Shown here: in pieces, positions 31,504 to 41,900 of the stretch
How positions within the stretch are numbered: the first letter of the stretch is position 1
Layout of the letters: every line of letters starts with the position of its first letter
From: Chondrus crispus
Taxonomy: Eukaryota; Rhodophyta; Florideophyceae; Gigartinales; Gigartinaceae
DNA length: 64,000 nucleotides
Direction of reading: 5' to 3'
Assembly: GCF_000350225.1 (NCBI RefSeq)
Contig: NW_005178810.1
Span: 471,508-535,507 of the forward strand
Notes under the pieces: generated by a model
What the model was told of the DNA's origin: nothing
Databases searched by the model: none
The model's input: only the letters and a program-made list of their open reading frames with translations
Translations under genes and position numbers: made by a program

Positions 31504-31575
31504 GACAAGCCAGCTCAGTGGTCTGCAAGGATCGCTGAGTCTTAGAGGCCGGGGTTCAACTCCTCGCTGAGCACT
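31504..31575 (+). ncRNA. tRNA-derived (SINE-like) block with A and B boxes
   Basis: An A box-like CAGCTCAGTGGT (31511-31522) and a B box GGGTTCAACTCC (31552-31563) stand 40 bp apart, as in a tRNA gene. The T-arm can form a 5-bp stem with one G-T pair. The acceptor ends (GACAAGC and CTGAGCA) do not pair, so it is not a working tRNA. It lies between the transposase stop and the left TIR. It is probably a SINE inserted in, or captured by, the transposon. Confidence 0.5.
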
Positions 31576-31846
31576 TTAGTGGTCGAAAAATCCCTTCGGG
31601 GATCTCGATGGTTCTTGTTCGTGACCTGCAGCCCAGGACGCTTTATAGCGCCCACTCGAACATGAGATTGAATACAGTGACATCTCATAAAGGGGCATTC
31701 CGACACGGCTGCAGGTCTTCCAAGCAAGTCTTTAGACGCAGGATAGAACTATAGGGGGCAAAAGGAGTTTTTTATCTCTTTTTGCTCTATTTTACTCAAA
31801 TGCTGACCCATTTAGTCAGTTTTAATGGCCGAGAACGCTTTAAGCA

Positions 31847-33949
31847 CTAGTAGTACTTACCTTTGTAAGTAAGATCGTGACGTTCGTCGACATGTTTCTT
31901 AAAACAGTCACGCCCAGTCTGGTGATGACAAAGGTATACTTCTTTGTCAAAATATACCTTGCAGGCTGAGCAAATAAACTTTGACTTTTTTGTACCTTTG
32001 CAAATATTGCACCTGGATTGATAAAGAGCACAAGTCTCCTCGCCAGATGCGCTTTTCCGCTTGCGAGTGGTTGGAGTTAGGTGAGTACCAATTCCACTGC
32101 CAAGCCCAACATCTTCATCTTCAGCAGCACTGTCTGATTCTCGCTGACGTAACGATATACGATCATACTTGTTATCAATCAACTGGTCAGCAAGCTCACA
32201 ATAAAACTGATTTGGAGACATCTTAGAACCATCTCCTTTTGCACCTGCATACAGTTTCCATGCATCCACAATGCAAATGGCCAATAAAGAAGTGTTGACA
32301 CGCATAGACCATTCTTTCACTTCGAACTTCTTTTCCAAGCCGAGATCATCCTGACGAGATCTGTTGTGGCGGTCAATCTGAGAGCAAGTTTCATAATACT
32401 GCTCACAGACTGAGGGAATACGTATAGACAATTCCTCTTTTCTTGTCACGCCATGACGTGTACGCCATCTCTCGCGGTAGATTGGAGTTCCTTCGTTGGA
32501 TGTTCCGACAGAACTAATGAAGTATCTGCGGTCTCGGTCCACCCACATCACTGCCATGAGATGAGGCCCGGCCACCGGCTTCGAAACTAGTGTGACGTGC
32601 TCTCCCTTTTCAGCAATCTCCAGATGAGATAGATATTTCATCGGATATTTCTTGGTAGATGTCTTCACTACACCTGTGAATCTAAGACCTTTCTCATAAA
32701 GTGATTCAGCCGTGTGGACAGAAGCAAAGTAAGAATCCGCGCAGACAACACGATTGGTGTGAAACCATGGCTGTAACAACCTCAAAGTCACTGCGGTTCC
32801 GTGTAAGTGGTCACTTTCAAAATCCTTTAAAGAAGTCTCCTCAGCTGAGACGACGTTCTCAATTCTTATTATGATTCCACTTCTTCCACATGCGGCAGTC
32901 TTCAACTCACAGCCATTCTCGGGTTTTCCGTCCATGGCCACATAATGAGGAAGACCGGTTTCAATCCAATCTCCTCCAAGTCCATACCAGCGTGACATAC
33001 TCTCATCAACGCAGATGTTCTGTGATGGAATCACATGTGAGGCTCTGTGATCATTGATTGCGACCATGAAGTCCCTGATCATGCCCCATCTGTCATTTGA
33101 GTCAGCTAAAAAGCTGAACGTGACATTCTGACGAAGCTCCTCGAATCTTCTGCGGGAGATGATGTTTCCGAATTGAGGTTGCGGGAGATATTTGCTGGTT
33201 TCCTGTGAGCTCCAAAGAGACCTTCTCGTGCTGAATTCAATGCGAGTCATAAGGATTAGCACCCCGAAAAACTTCAAAATTTCACCTCTTGTAGTCAAGC
33301 GAAGTCCCCTTGATTCCATTGCATCGTTGGTGTAGGAAACCATTAATGCCAAGTGCTCCTGTGGGAACATCCACATGAAGTAGTCCATGGGATGCATTTG
33401 AGATGGACTGTGACCACGGGATATAATCTCATCAATCGGTCCAATCACCTTCCATCTTCTCGGCGGTATCATACCATTTAAATGGATCGTTACTTCCTCA
33501 CGCTTCCAGGCCCGGCCGTGGACATTCATGAGGCCATCTTGAGAATCCATTTCGTCACTCTCGGAGATTCTCGTACTCGGGCTGAGTGCTCCTTCCAGTT
33601 GCGTCACGCAGTCCTCTGTAGGCTCCGGTTGCGCATAATGTTCAGTTTCTTGATGGATATGATCTTCAGGACCGTCATCGATCAGGTCCATCACTTCACC
33701 AGCCTTGATGTTAGCTATGCGAAGCGTGACTTCCTTGACGCCATCTGATAATTCCCATTTAGCCCTGACTGAAGTGACACTACGACCCTTCACTTTGTCA
33801 GTTTTCATGCTAATGACAGTTCCCGTGACCAACTTGATCTTCCAAGAGGCTCCATACATGCGACGACATTTACTCTGAGCTGTGAGCAGTCTTGCACGAG
33901 TGTGGACGCGGTTACCTGCAATAATTCGAGGATCATTGACACTCACCAT
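31847..33949 (-). CDS. piggyBac-like transposase (DDE)
   Basis: An intact 700-aa ORF. The transposase domain spans about 190-565. Candidate catalytic aspartates are D315 (ICVDESMSRWYG), D405 (VVCADSYFAS) and D526 (SQIDRHNRSRQ), matching the order of the DDD triad of the piggyBac family. The N-terminal 150 residues are acidic and family-specific. Residues 640-691 form a Cys/His-rich C-terminal finger (CNIC, CSAC, CHH, C), as piggyBac transposases use to bind their ends. Its ATG lies about 220 bp inside the right TIR. Confidence 0.92.
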   Translation of the reverse strand: MVSVNDPRIIAGNRVHTRARLLTAQSKCRRMYGASWKIKLVTGTVISMKTDKVKGRSVTSVRAKWELSDGVKEVTLRIANIKAGEVMDLIDDGPEDHIHQETEHYAQPEPTEDCVTQLEGALSPSTRISESDEMDSQDGLMNVHGRAWKREEVTIHLNGMIPPRRWKVIGPIDEIISRGHSPSQMHPMDYFMWMFPQEHLALMVSYTNDAMESRGLRLTTRGEILKFFGVLILMTRIEFSTRRSLWSSQETSKYLPQPQFGNIISRRRFEELRQNVTFSFLADSNDRWGMIRDFMVAINDHRASHVIPSQNICVDESMSRWYGLGGDWIETGLPHYVAMDGKPENGCELKTAACGRSGIIIRIENVVSAEETSLKDFESDHLHGTAVTLRLLQPWFHTNRVVCADSYFASVHTAESLYEKGLRFTGVVKTSTKKYPMKYLSHLEIAEKGEHVTLVSKPVAGPHLMAVMWVDRDRRYFISSVGTSNEGTPIYRERWRTRHGVTRKEELSIRIPSVCEQYYETCSQIDRHNRSRQDDLGLEKKFEVKEWSMRVNTSLLAICIVDAWKLYAGAKGDGSKMSPNQFYCELADQLIDNKYDRISLRQRESDSAAEDEDVGLGSGIGTHLTPTTRKRKSASGEETCALYQSRCNICKGTKKSKFICSACKVYFDKEVYLCHHQTGRDCFKKHVDERHDLTYKGKYY

Positions 33950-34124
33950 TTTGAAGAAATTTTGGGAAGAGGAAGACGAAAGTGTTGATTAGGGAAGACT
34001 GAGATACGGAATTGAATGTTTTCTGGTTTGCCAACGTTTAGTACTCTAGTCGTAAGCTTTTCACTACAGTAGCGATAAATTTCTACAATTATTCGAATTG
34101 CAAAAGCCCGCTTAAAAACTGGCC

Positions 34125-34172
34125 TCATATGAGGTCAATTGACCTCATATGAGGCCATTTGTCACCTAGACA
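34125..34172 (-). repeat. Right terminal inverted repeat of the piggyBac-like element
   Basis: On minus it reads TGTCTAGGTGACAAATGGCC and then two CCTCATATGAGG palindromes (34121-34132 and 34142-34153). The doubled palindrome is subterminal and may be an extra transposase binding site. Confidence 0.8.
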
Positions 34173-34176
34173 CTAG

Positions 34177-34920
34177 TGGGGTGTAGCACAGAATTGCTGC
34201 GAAAGGATAGGTTTCCGGCTTGCTCAAACGCGTAGAGGCATGATGAGGTTGTAAGATTGTTCTTTTGTGATTTTTTCCCTTGTTTTCTTCCATCAACTGG
34301 ATGAAGTCTTGTTGCCCAAATGGCCTCCTTGTTGCCTGCTCACTATCCACTTTGCAACAGGTCTGCCACGTAGAGTACCAAGGGTACAGTAGGCTGTATT
34401 AATTAAGCTGTGAGTTCCGAAACACGAGAAAATATGTTGAAAGTGGCACTTTTGATATGTGCTATCTCCGCTTTGCACCACACCGAATTGCTTCTGACAG
34501 AATCAGGTGCCAGAACATAACCAGACTGGCACACTCGGTTCAAGGGCAATGACCAAAACCCTGTTTCGTTCTTTCCCCTCGTGCTCGTGAGATTATTGGC
34601 ATTGTTGCCAAAAGGTAGATCGGCCAGTGCCCACTGATAGGTGGTGTACCGACTAATCTTGGTTGCACGCCAGCGCACATGAATTGCCACGACATGCAGC
34701 TTACAAATAGAGAAAAGAATGTCTTGAGGTGCATCCTTTGAAGGGTACGGTACAGTGATGTGTCCACGGTATTTCCATTGGTTTCCACCACGCGCTAGAC
34801 GAAAAGAGATTTGTCTCCTACGGGCCACCTTATTTTTGCAAAAAATTAAATCCTATTCGGATACTAATTCTTTACCGTAATCGCCCTCAACAATAACATC
34901 TTGCAGAACATCAGGATACA
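34177..34920. other. Stretch with one unassigned ORF
   Basis: A 141-aa ORF on minus (34403-34828) has fairly ordinary composition (CKLHVVAIHVRW, ALADLPFGNNA) but no family I know. The segment ACAATAACATCTTGCAGAAC (34890-34909) recurs at 51848-51867, so part of this is a dispersed repeat, perhaps eroded transposon sequence. Confidence 0.3.
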
Positions 34921-35699
34921 GGGGGGTACCCTATTTAGTGCTACCCCGTGTAGCGTGATAAAATAGGCACTAAATCGGGTTTGGCACAAGAACGGTAACT
35001 TAACAAGAAGACTGAATATAGTATTTAACTAAGGAAACCCGTCAAGGTCGTCTGTTTCTGCTTCTTCTATGGCTTGAGAGCCTCAAATATGATGCGTCTA
35101 GCCTTGCGCAAATGTGAAGACGCATCAGGTAGCGAGAGAGCTACCGCTGCCGCCTCTAATTTTGAGAACTCATTCGCTGCTTCGATCAAAAAGAGAGAAC
35201 GAGCCTGACTAGCATTAGAAATCTCCTCCATCACTGTATCTGTATGCTCTGCTTCAGTTCGCCCAGATGAAACACACCTAGACCCATCCATTTCCTCCAT
35301 AATTCTCTCCACCTCTTCTAGAGCTTCTGTTTCCATGGCCTCTCTGACTTCACTTGAATCCTCTACCATAACCCAACCATTAATATTACTTTCATTTAAC
35401 GTAGCAATATCAGCGGCATCCCTTTGGTCATTAACATTGCTCACATTTACATTTTTTGCCTGGAGAGATAGGCCCGACATATCTGTGTGCGAGCAACGCA
35501 TTTGTGCCTATCGGAACTGTAACGGACACAGAAAATCTACCAGTTTTCATATCTTAGTACCAAGCAGAGTGGTGCCCTGTAGCCCGCTGGATGGGCCCGT
35601 GGGGCACTTGTTTATCATACCTTTTGGTGTAGAGCCGTTAGAGTAGCACTAAACCGGGACATACACTATATATAGAGGCACTAAATCGGGTACCCCCCC
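34921..35699. mobile_element. Small TIR element (about 780 bp) with subterminal repeats
   Basis: The left end GGGGGGTACCCTATTTAGTG and the right end, read inverted as GGGGGGTACCCGATTTAGTG, match over about 20 bp. The motif GCACTAAAYCGGG occurs inside both ends (about 34968, 35646 and 35678), as transposase-binding repeats often do. The only ORF is 144 aa on minus. No clear target duplication was found. It is probably a non-autonomous DNA element. Confidence 0.65.
35067..35501 (-). CDS. Hypothetical 144-aa protein inside the TIR element
   Basis: It starts MRCSHTDMSG, is acidic and helical (EALEEVERIMEEMDG), and ends KARRIIFEALKP. No domain is recognised. Being inside TIRs it may be the remnant of a larger element protein. 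Confidence 0.4.
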   Translation of the reverse strand: MRCSHTDMSGLSLQAKNVNVSNVNDQRDAADIATLNESNINGWVMVEDSSEVREAMETEALEEVERIMEEMDGSRCVSSGRTEAEHTDTVMEEISNASQARSLFLIEAANEFSKLEAAAVALSLPDASSHLRKARRIIFEALKP

Positions 35700-37046
35700 G
35701 TAGCAGTTTTGAATACACTGCAAGACTGATAATCTCATGAAGTTTCAATGCCCACTTGCCAGTTTAGAAGGGCGTTTTGATTTCTAAGATTCCAACAACG
35801 TTTCATGGTTGCTCAGAGAGGCTCGGTCATGAGAATAAGAGTTGGAGGTGAATTTTTGGTCCGTGCCTGCTGTCGTTTGCACCGTGATTTCTGTCACGGT
35901 GGCTAGGTCATGCTTGTGAAGAAACCACGGTCAGCTATTTAAATTTAAGACATTCTATGGGAGCACATGTGATTGGAGGACTGAGTAGGAACGGTGGAAG
36001 CGAGCAGAGCCAGACAATTGTATGGCATTGATAGGTTCAGTATATTGGCTCAGGTATGTCTTCTGTAATGCGGCAGTGAACCTTTGTGAAAAACCAAACT
36101 TTCCAATATCGATCTCCGGAAAGTTTAAACATTGCATGACAAAACCTCGTCCACGCTTTTCAAAAATATTTAGTCGAAATCTCGCGCCTTCTCGAAAGCT
36201 CGAAACTTCCGGATTAAGAGTTGTGCTTCTATTTCTATTTAACTCAAGCTCCAGGTTGGTTTGCCGGAACCCTGAATCTGGGCAGCTCACTCATATAAAG
36301 ATATCCTGGTTTTCTACAAAGAAAGCGCCGCGTACCGCCTCTCAAAGGAACGCTGGCTCCAGCAGTACCTCATTACTTCTGCAACTGTCGTTTTTTCCAT
36401 GGAGCTTCCCTTGCCACTTCATCGGCTTGTCTGAGAGCATAATTCCCGCACCCGCGCTTTTCTTTCACGCAAAAATCTTCTGAACCCGTGCCTTCCTGCC
36501 ACCCTCTTCGCCCCTTTTCACCCTTCCAGACTATCTCCACTCTACTGCCATCCTGGCCCCTCCGTCTTGCTATCCGCCCGCCTCTATCTTGCCATCGGGC
36601 CGATCTCTTTCCTGCTATCCGGCCCCCTGCTGGTCTCCAGCTCCTCTTTTTCCGATACCCTGACCCTCTCTCTCTTATTCTCTTAACTCTTGCCACTAAC
36701 CCTCCTAACTCCTTCAACTCTTGCTATCTTACTCTTTCCCATCCTGTCATCTCACCCCCTCCATCCTTCCGCCCACTATTTCCCATCTTTCTATCTCGCA
36801 CCCTCTCCTCTGCCATTCTCCTCTCACCCTCTGGCTACACTACCCCTCCCTCCCGCTATCCCGCCCTCTCCTGCTATCCCGACCAATCTCTCTTGCCATA
36901 CGACTCTCCCCCCTTCTGCCATTCGTCCAGTCCCTCGTGTGCCATACTTCCAGTCCTTTGTGTGCCATCCAGCCCCCGCCTGGTCATCTATCCCTTCTCA
37001 TTCCTCTCTCACTAATTCCTTCAATTAATTTTCATTGAAAAGATCC
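35700..37046. other. Intergenic stretch with a long pyrimidine-rich tract
   Basis: The part 35700-36480 shows nothing supported except small hairpins (CACCGTGA/TCACGGTG near 35880). From about 36480 to 37020 plus is strongly C/T-rich with degenerate CTATCC and CTGCCAT units, ending a few bases before the 1208-aa ORF. ORFs there are low-complexity. It looks like a leader or promoter-associated tract of the next gene. Confidence 0.5.
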
Positions 37047-40000
37047 ATGGTTTCCTGTCCTGCTACAGTCCCGAAATTCGGAACTACATCGAGCACACTG
37101 GAAAACGGCTTGCAAGAAGTTTTAAGCAGCGCGGATACCGAGATTTTGGATCTCTATTTTGGCGAACAACAGTGCAGTGACGAAAAAATCGAGGCGTCAA
37201 ACCGGATTGCAGCTTTTTTGCTGCGCCTTTCCGGGAATGGAGAGATACGTAAAAATATGACATATGCTATGGGGGAGAATGAACACAACTTGGACGCAGC
37301 GGCGAAGGAAATGGCTGAGAAAAAAGTATCGGAGTTTATTGAAATCGACAGGAAAGCTCAAGCGGCATACCGCATTCACAGGGATCGCTTCCCCACATCC
37401 ATATGGTATTGTTGCAAGAAGCTCTGCTTTCTAACAATCTCAATGGACCCGCTACAGATCCAGCTGTTGGATGAGCTAATTCTGATTCACAACCACGCAA
37501 ATAGGTGCCATGCCGCGCATGAGCAACTAGACGCACAGATTGAGACGAGACGCCGCGGTGTAGGGACTTCGACAATTGCCTTTGTTTCACACTCGAGATC
37601 TGAAAGGGAGGCCGCCTCGGGACAAGCGCATGGCACTGCGCGTCAGAAGGCATTGCGGGAGTTTGCAAGTTTTGTATTAGAGGTCTTGCCGTTTCTCTAC
37701 GGAAAGAGTGACTCCCCCAAAGGAACGGCACGCCCGAAGCAAAAACTGTGTACACAAGCTATATGCTCGCTTTTGGGGGTGTCACGAAATTTTTTATACA
37801 ACCGGATGAGCATGTCCTTAAACACCGCTACAGAGGAGGATCTTACAAGTGTCGTTGATGCTGCAGGAGTCCGGCAGCGTCAGCACCGGAGAAATGGAGA
37901 TAGACGCAACTATCCGCCTCTCCAAAGCCTGAACGAGTATGATTGCGGCTGCGACGAGCCGTGCTTCGCATCAGTTCCGCAGTGGAATTTAATTCGAGAA
38001 TACAATGACTTTATCAAGCTTGCAAAGGAGCTCAAGCCGCGCCACAAAGAAAACAGGTTTTTATTGAATAGGTTATTTTGTCCGCTCTCAAAGAGTACTA
38101 CGCGTGTGTGCAACGCTGCACTTTCCGCTTTGTATACAGTGTCTGAATCACTAATTGCAGATGTTCGGAGAGCCCTTGACGCGATGTGCTCAGACCAAAA
38201 GGACTTTGGGCGCCCGTTGCTAAATGATGGTACACTACGCTACCGATACGAACGGACACATCCGATAAATCGCTACCCTGAACGTATTCGGCAGAGAGTG
38301 GAGGCTCACCTCGATATTGTCTTAAGGGCAGACCCGTCGGGCTCCACGGGTGCTAACGTTTGTCGCGTTTATTCTCCTGAGATTAATACTCAGGAGAAGC
38401 TCCGAGAGGTCTTGCGGAAAGCCCTTCGCTGTGATGATGAATCTACCATCTCAGAAGTATCGTCCAGCACGTTACAGCGCATGGTGAAAGATTATTTAAA
38501 ACAGCGAAACTGCGTCATAAGTTTCTCGCAGTCCGATCACAACGCATGTCCAAACTGCAAAACAATGCACTACGCCGTACTACAGTACCACCATGAGGCA
38601 GCCGTCATGAAAAGTGAGCTGGACGACTTGCGTCAGCGAACGCTGGAACTATCAGAGGCGGAAAGTAGACGATTAGAGTTATTGTCTGAAACCATTGTGG
38701 AAAAAAGATTTCAAGAGGACGAGTGCGTCCAGGAGCTGAGAAGACACAATAGCCGGGATGGACGCATTCGAGACACTGTCAAAAAGCTTACAGACCACTT
38801 TCGGAAAGTAGAGAACAAATATCGAGCTATACGTTCGAGTCATGCGTCAAATCAGGAGTTTCCTGACCCAGTGGGTTGGAACCTGTTCCCGGACCGTGCA
38901 ATTATGATGCATCAGGATGACATGAGCAAAGTCGATTTGCCTCATTTCTTCGTGTCTGCCTCCTCTGATATCACGAGGTGGAGATTCGATGTCAACGGGC
39001 ACGTCAGCGCTGTGACCAACGACGCCATAGTCCTCTCCCACGAGCAGGGAACAGGTCCCAAGAACGCGTCTGCTATCATTGAGGAAATACTGCTAACACA
39101 TCTGCTTTGTTGTCGTGGAGAGTCAATTAAAATTATAATCTCCGATAATGCGGCAGTTGGGAAAAATTGGATGACGACAGTTGCTCTTCCGCAATATATG
39201 GTGGACCAAGGCCTCGCTGAGATTGTTTTGGTAATCTTTCTAGAGAATAATCACGGCAAGTACCTCGCGGACATGCTTTTTGGACAATTTCAAAGCCGCA
39301 AGAGACGGGAGGTCATACTAGGCGTTGATGACATGTTAAATGGCTTTGAATGCATCAATCGGAAAAGCGGCAAAGTCAAAGGCTTTGCAGTGAATCCCCT
39401 CAGCAGCATTAACTTTACAGAAGTGTTTGCCTCACTGGGCTACGCAACCAAGCCACCACCTGATTTTGGCTTTTTGAGACGCAACATCCACTTTGCCGCA
39501 GCATGTAAGCCAGGGGTTAAAAGTCGCTTACCAGTAGATTTGAGGGAACTCTTTGCATCTGCGTTACCTGATGATGCCGGTATGGTGCGTATCTCTACTG
39601 AACCTCCTGGACTTCATGCACAGAGCCAGCTGGCTTTCGAAGACCGATACTGCGATGTGCCGGCTGCGGACCTACAGGACTCTAGAGCTAAAGAAGCTGG
39701 TCATGGAGTTAGTCTAAGCGCTGGCGACGGATATGTTGACCCTGTAGTTATCCCTTTTGACCGACAATATTCTCCAAGTGGACCGGGTGTGGTGTCAACT
39801 CGGACAGCTGAGCACGTGGGGTTTAATGGGATAGAGTTTCGGAATCTTACAGCATGCCCTGAGATGCGGGACACTTCCAAACCGTTAATTCGTAGGGCAT
39901 GGCCTCACGGGCTTTTAGAATTGCGGTCAGGGCACACGAGGTCAGATGAACCCATTGGTGAATCGCACAGTGTTAAGTGTGCTCCGCTGAACTGGATTGT

Positions 40001-40673
40001 TAGGAAACCGGTGATACACTTTTCCAATTCCGAGCTTGACTGGAAAGCGCGCTATCCTCCACGTAACCTACTGAATGCGAAGTTTCGAAAGGGTCCACGA
40101 GACCCTGATCCATGGGTCCCAACTGCGACGTATGCAGAACCTCCCTTTCCCATTATCGAGGGAACATCGGCTTGCAACGCAATGGCTGCTCTCGCATCTG
40201 AGTACAGTGATATTAATACATCAGTACACGTCCTACATGCGCTAAAGGCCGTTTATCGCGACATGGGGGATCGTGATGCTCATTTCGATAATTGGCTGCA
40301 GAGAAGAGCGACTACACCAAGTGCAAGGGCTTTGAGATGCTACATGGACGAGATGAAAATTTGGGCTGAAAGAGAGTACGGAAGTCCGAGAGGGGCGAGG
40401 ACATTGCGCCAAGTTTTCAAGGAGGACGAGGCCATTCTCAACAAAGTTGCTGACATTTTGGCCAGCCATACAGTCTCAAAAGCAGTAGAAAGAAATCTAA
40501 AGGGCAAGACTCTCACAATGCTGTTTGAAGAGGTAGAGAACACTCCGGGGGCCCTTGATAGATTTTACCACCTTGTCACGAAGGACCAAGAAAGATACTC
40601 TCGAGACCTGAAAAAATTCAGAGCGGCGCAAAGGCAGTTCGACGCTGACCATGGATTGCTTCCTATTGAGTAG
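37047..40673 (+). CDS. Large transposase-like protein (1208 aa)
   Basis: The ATG at 37047 is the first in frame. A CPNC pair (about 501-504) precedes a coiled coil (about 515-600). Then come D624/D625 in MMHQDDMSKVD, D700 in IISDNAAVGKN and H736 to D742 in NNHGKYLADMLFG. This order (D, SDN..KN, H-x-K-x3-D-x2-F) fits the large uncharacterised eukaryotic proteins grouped as DUF7869-type, which look like RNase H-fold transposases. That assignment is from memory of the pattern and not proved. The C-terminal 450 residues are unassigned. The ORF is long and intact, with moderate GC unlike the gypsy elements. I could not find terminal repeats. Confidence 0.7.
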   Translation: MVSCPATVPKFGTTSSTLENGLQEVLSSADTEILDLYFGEQQCSDEKIEASNRIAAFLLRLSGNGEIRKNMTYAMGENEHNLDAAAKEMAEKKVSEFIEIDRKAQAAYRIHRDRFPTSIWYCCKKLCFLTISMDPLQIQLLDELILIHNHANRCHAAHEQLDAQIETRRRGVGTSTIAFVSHSRSEREAASGQAHGTARQKALREFASFVLEVLPFLYGKSDSPKGTARPKQKLCTQAICSLLGVSRNFLYNRMSMSLNTATEEDLTSVVDAAGVRQRQHRRNGDRRNYPPLQSLNEYDCGCDEPCFASVPQWNLIREYNDFIKLAKELKPRHKENRFLLNRLFCPLSKSTTRVCNAALSALYTVSESLIADVRRALDAMCSDQKDFGRPLLNDGTLRYRYERTHPINRYPERIRQRVEAHLDIVLRADPSGSTGANVCRVYSPEINTQEKLREVLRKALRCDDESTISEVSSSTLQRMVKDYLKQRNCVISFSQSDHNACPNCKTMHYAVLQYHHEAAVMKSELDDLRQRTLELSEAESRRLELLSETIVEKRFQEDECVQELRRHNSRDGRIRDTVKKLTDHFRKVENKYRAIRSSHASNQEFPDPVGWNLFPDRAIMMHQDDMSKVDLPHFFVSASSDITRWRFDVNGHVSAVTNDAIVLSHEQGTGPKNASAIIEEILLTHLLCCRGESIKIIISDNAAVGKNWMTTVALPQYMVDQGLAEIVLVIFLENNHGKYLADMLFGQFQSRKRREVILGVDDMLNGFECINRKSGKVKGFAVNPLSSINFTEVFASLGYATKPPPDFGFLRRNIHFAAACKPGVKSRLPVDLRELFASALPDDAGMVRISTEPPGLHAQSQLAFEDRYCDVPAADLQDSRAKEAGHGVSLSAGDGYVDPVVIPFDRQYSPSGPGVVSTRTAEHVGFNGIEFRNLTACPEMRDTSKPLIRRAWPHGLLELRSGHTRSDEPIGESHSVKCAPLNWIVRKPVIHFSNSELDWKARYPPRNLLNAKFRKGPRDPDPWVPTATYAEPPFPIIEGTSACNAMAALASEYSDINTSVHVLHALKAVYRDMGDRDAHFDNWLQRRATTPSARALRCYMDEMKIWAEREYGSPRGARTLRQVFKEDEAILNKVADILASHTVSKAVERNLKGKTLTMLFEEVENTPGALDRFYHLVTKDQERYSRDLKKFRAAQRQFDADHGLLPIE

Positions 40674-41900
40674 TACCTCATTTGAGGAATGTACATATCT
40701 TCAGCAGAGTAGAAAAATTCAAGGTGACTTGAACTGCATTGCTATGACGGACGAGGGACTAGAACAACGATGACTTCGCGACTTTCTTGGTTGATACTTT
40801 GTGCTCGAAAGGACTGAGGACCCCTCCTCTCAATTATGCGGATTGCGTAATGCAATGGCCCACGGCGAGAAAATCATTTCCAAGTAGCCTCTGCATTCCA
40901 ATTGCAAAAAACATATCTCCCTCGCCACCCCCTAGCCGTCCCTGATCCCGACCTCAGCGACCTCCTTCTAGAATCCCGCCGTCCCCGCCGGAGTCCCAAA
41001 TCCATACACCACCCGACCTCCTATGCCACACGAATCCGTAATATGTTCCCATGCGCAAACAGCGCAACAAGCTTCACACCAGGTCCAATCACCCCTGAAG
41101 GAACTACATCAATCTCTTTTGCATGCGAGAAACACTCCAGTTTCGCGTAACGTGGCATGAACGGGATTCAGACGGATTAAATGAGGTGCGACGATGAAAT
41201 AAATGGCGTGAAGCGACGGAATAGGGAGGGCATAGCATCAAAAAAGAAGAGGGCAACGCGTCCTGGCGCGCGCCAAGACACTTTTGGACCTGCGCCGCGC
41301 GGCGCAGGTCCAAAATTGCTCGCGGACGATGTAGAGGTCTCCCTCCTGCGATTTTCGAACTTTCGAAAGCGCGACGGTGAGAGCTTTAGAGCTTTAGAGC
41401 GCTATGAATTCATGGCGTCACAGAGAGAAGAGTCGGATGGGGAGGAGGATTCATCCTAGACATGTGACAATGGAAGGGAAAGCGTGAAGCGGCGGGAAAG
41501 GGAGGGCACGATGAGAAAGAGATGGGCTGGGGCGCGTTCGAGAGTTGGCGCTTCCTGATGAATATGAAATTCGCCTACGCAGAGAGACCCCAATGAAATA
41601 CGGAATGGGGCTGCGCGGTTCTGGAGCATTTCCGCCTCCCTGCGGGGCAGATTCGGAAATCGTGTTGAGTGTTTGTTGCACAGGCTTCACGTACGCATTA
41701 GTTGTGATATTTTGCGTATCGATCAGCCAATTAAATGAGCGTTAAACTGTAAAAAATCCACAGCAGTCGATGTGGAGCTATTTGATTGGTTTTGAAGTGG
41801 ATCTCAAAAACGTGGGGCGAAGCGGCGCCCATCTTTTTGTAGTGAAGCTTACTTATCTAATGGCTGTGTGATGCTTCGGAAAGAACTGCCCCACCGGTGA
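40674..41900. other. No supported gene; contains a perfect 34-bp palindrome
   Basis: Short ORFs at 40902-41150 and 41181-41459 are unconvincing. The palindrome TTTTGGACCTGCGCCGC with its exact complement occupies 41282-41315. A CTTTAGAGCTTTAGAGC short tandem repeat is near 41382-41400. Confidence 0.4.
41282..41315. repeat. Perfect 34-bp palindrome
   Basis: Arms of 17 bp (41282-41298, 41299-41315) pair with no loop and no mismatch. It could be a transposon end joint, a protein binding site or a cruciform. Confidence 0.8.

Larger units (their letters stand above)
31340..34172 (-). mobile_element. piggyBac-like DNA transposon, apparently intact, flanked by CTAG
   Basis: The ends are TGTCTAGACGAC on the left and its near inverted repeat (GTCACCTAGACA) on the right. 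Both inner ends carry the palindrome CCTCATATGAGG, twice on the right. The tetranucleotide CTAG flanks both sides (31336-31339 and 34173-34176). It holds one intact transposase ORF and, in the 3' part, a tRNA-like block. A truncated copy of its 5' end is at 55309. Confidence 0.85.

Noticed and set aside
36488-37015. 175-aa S/P/L-rich ORF upstream of the 1208-aa ORF
   Set aside because: It only translates the pyrimidine-rich tract; similar ORFs exist in the other plus-strand frames.
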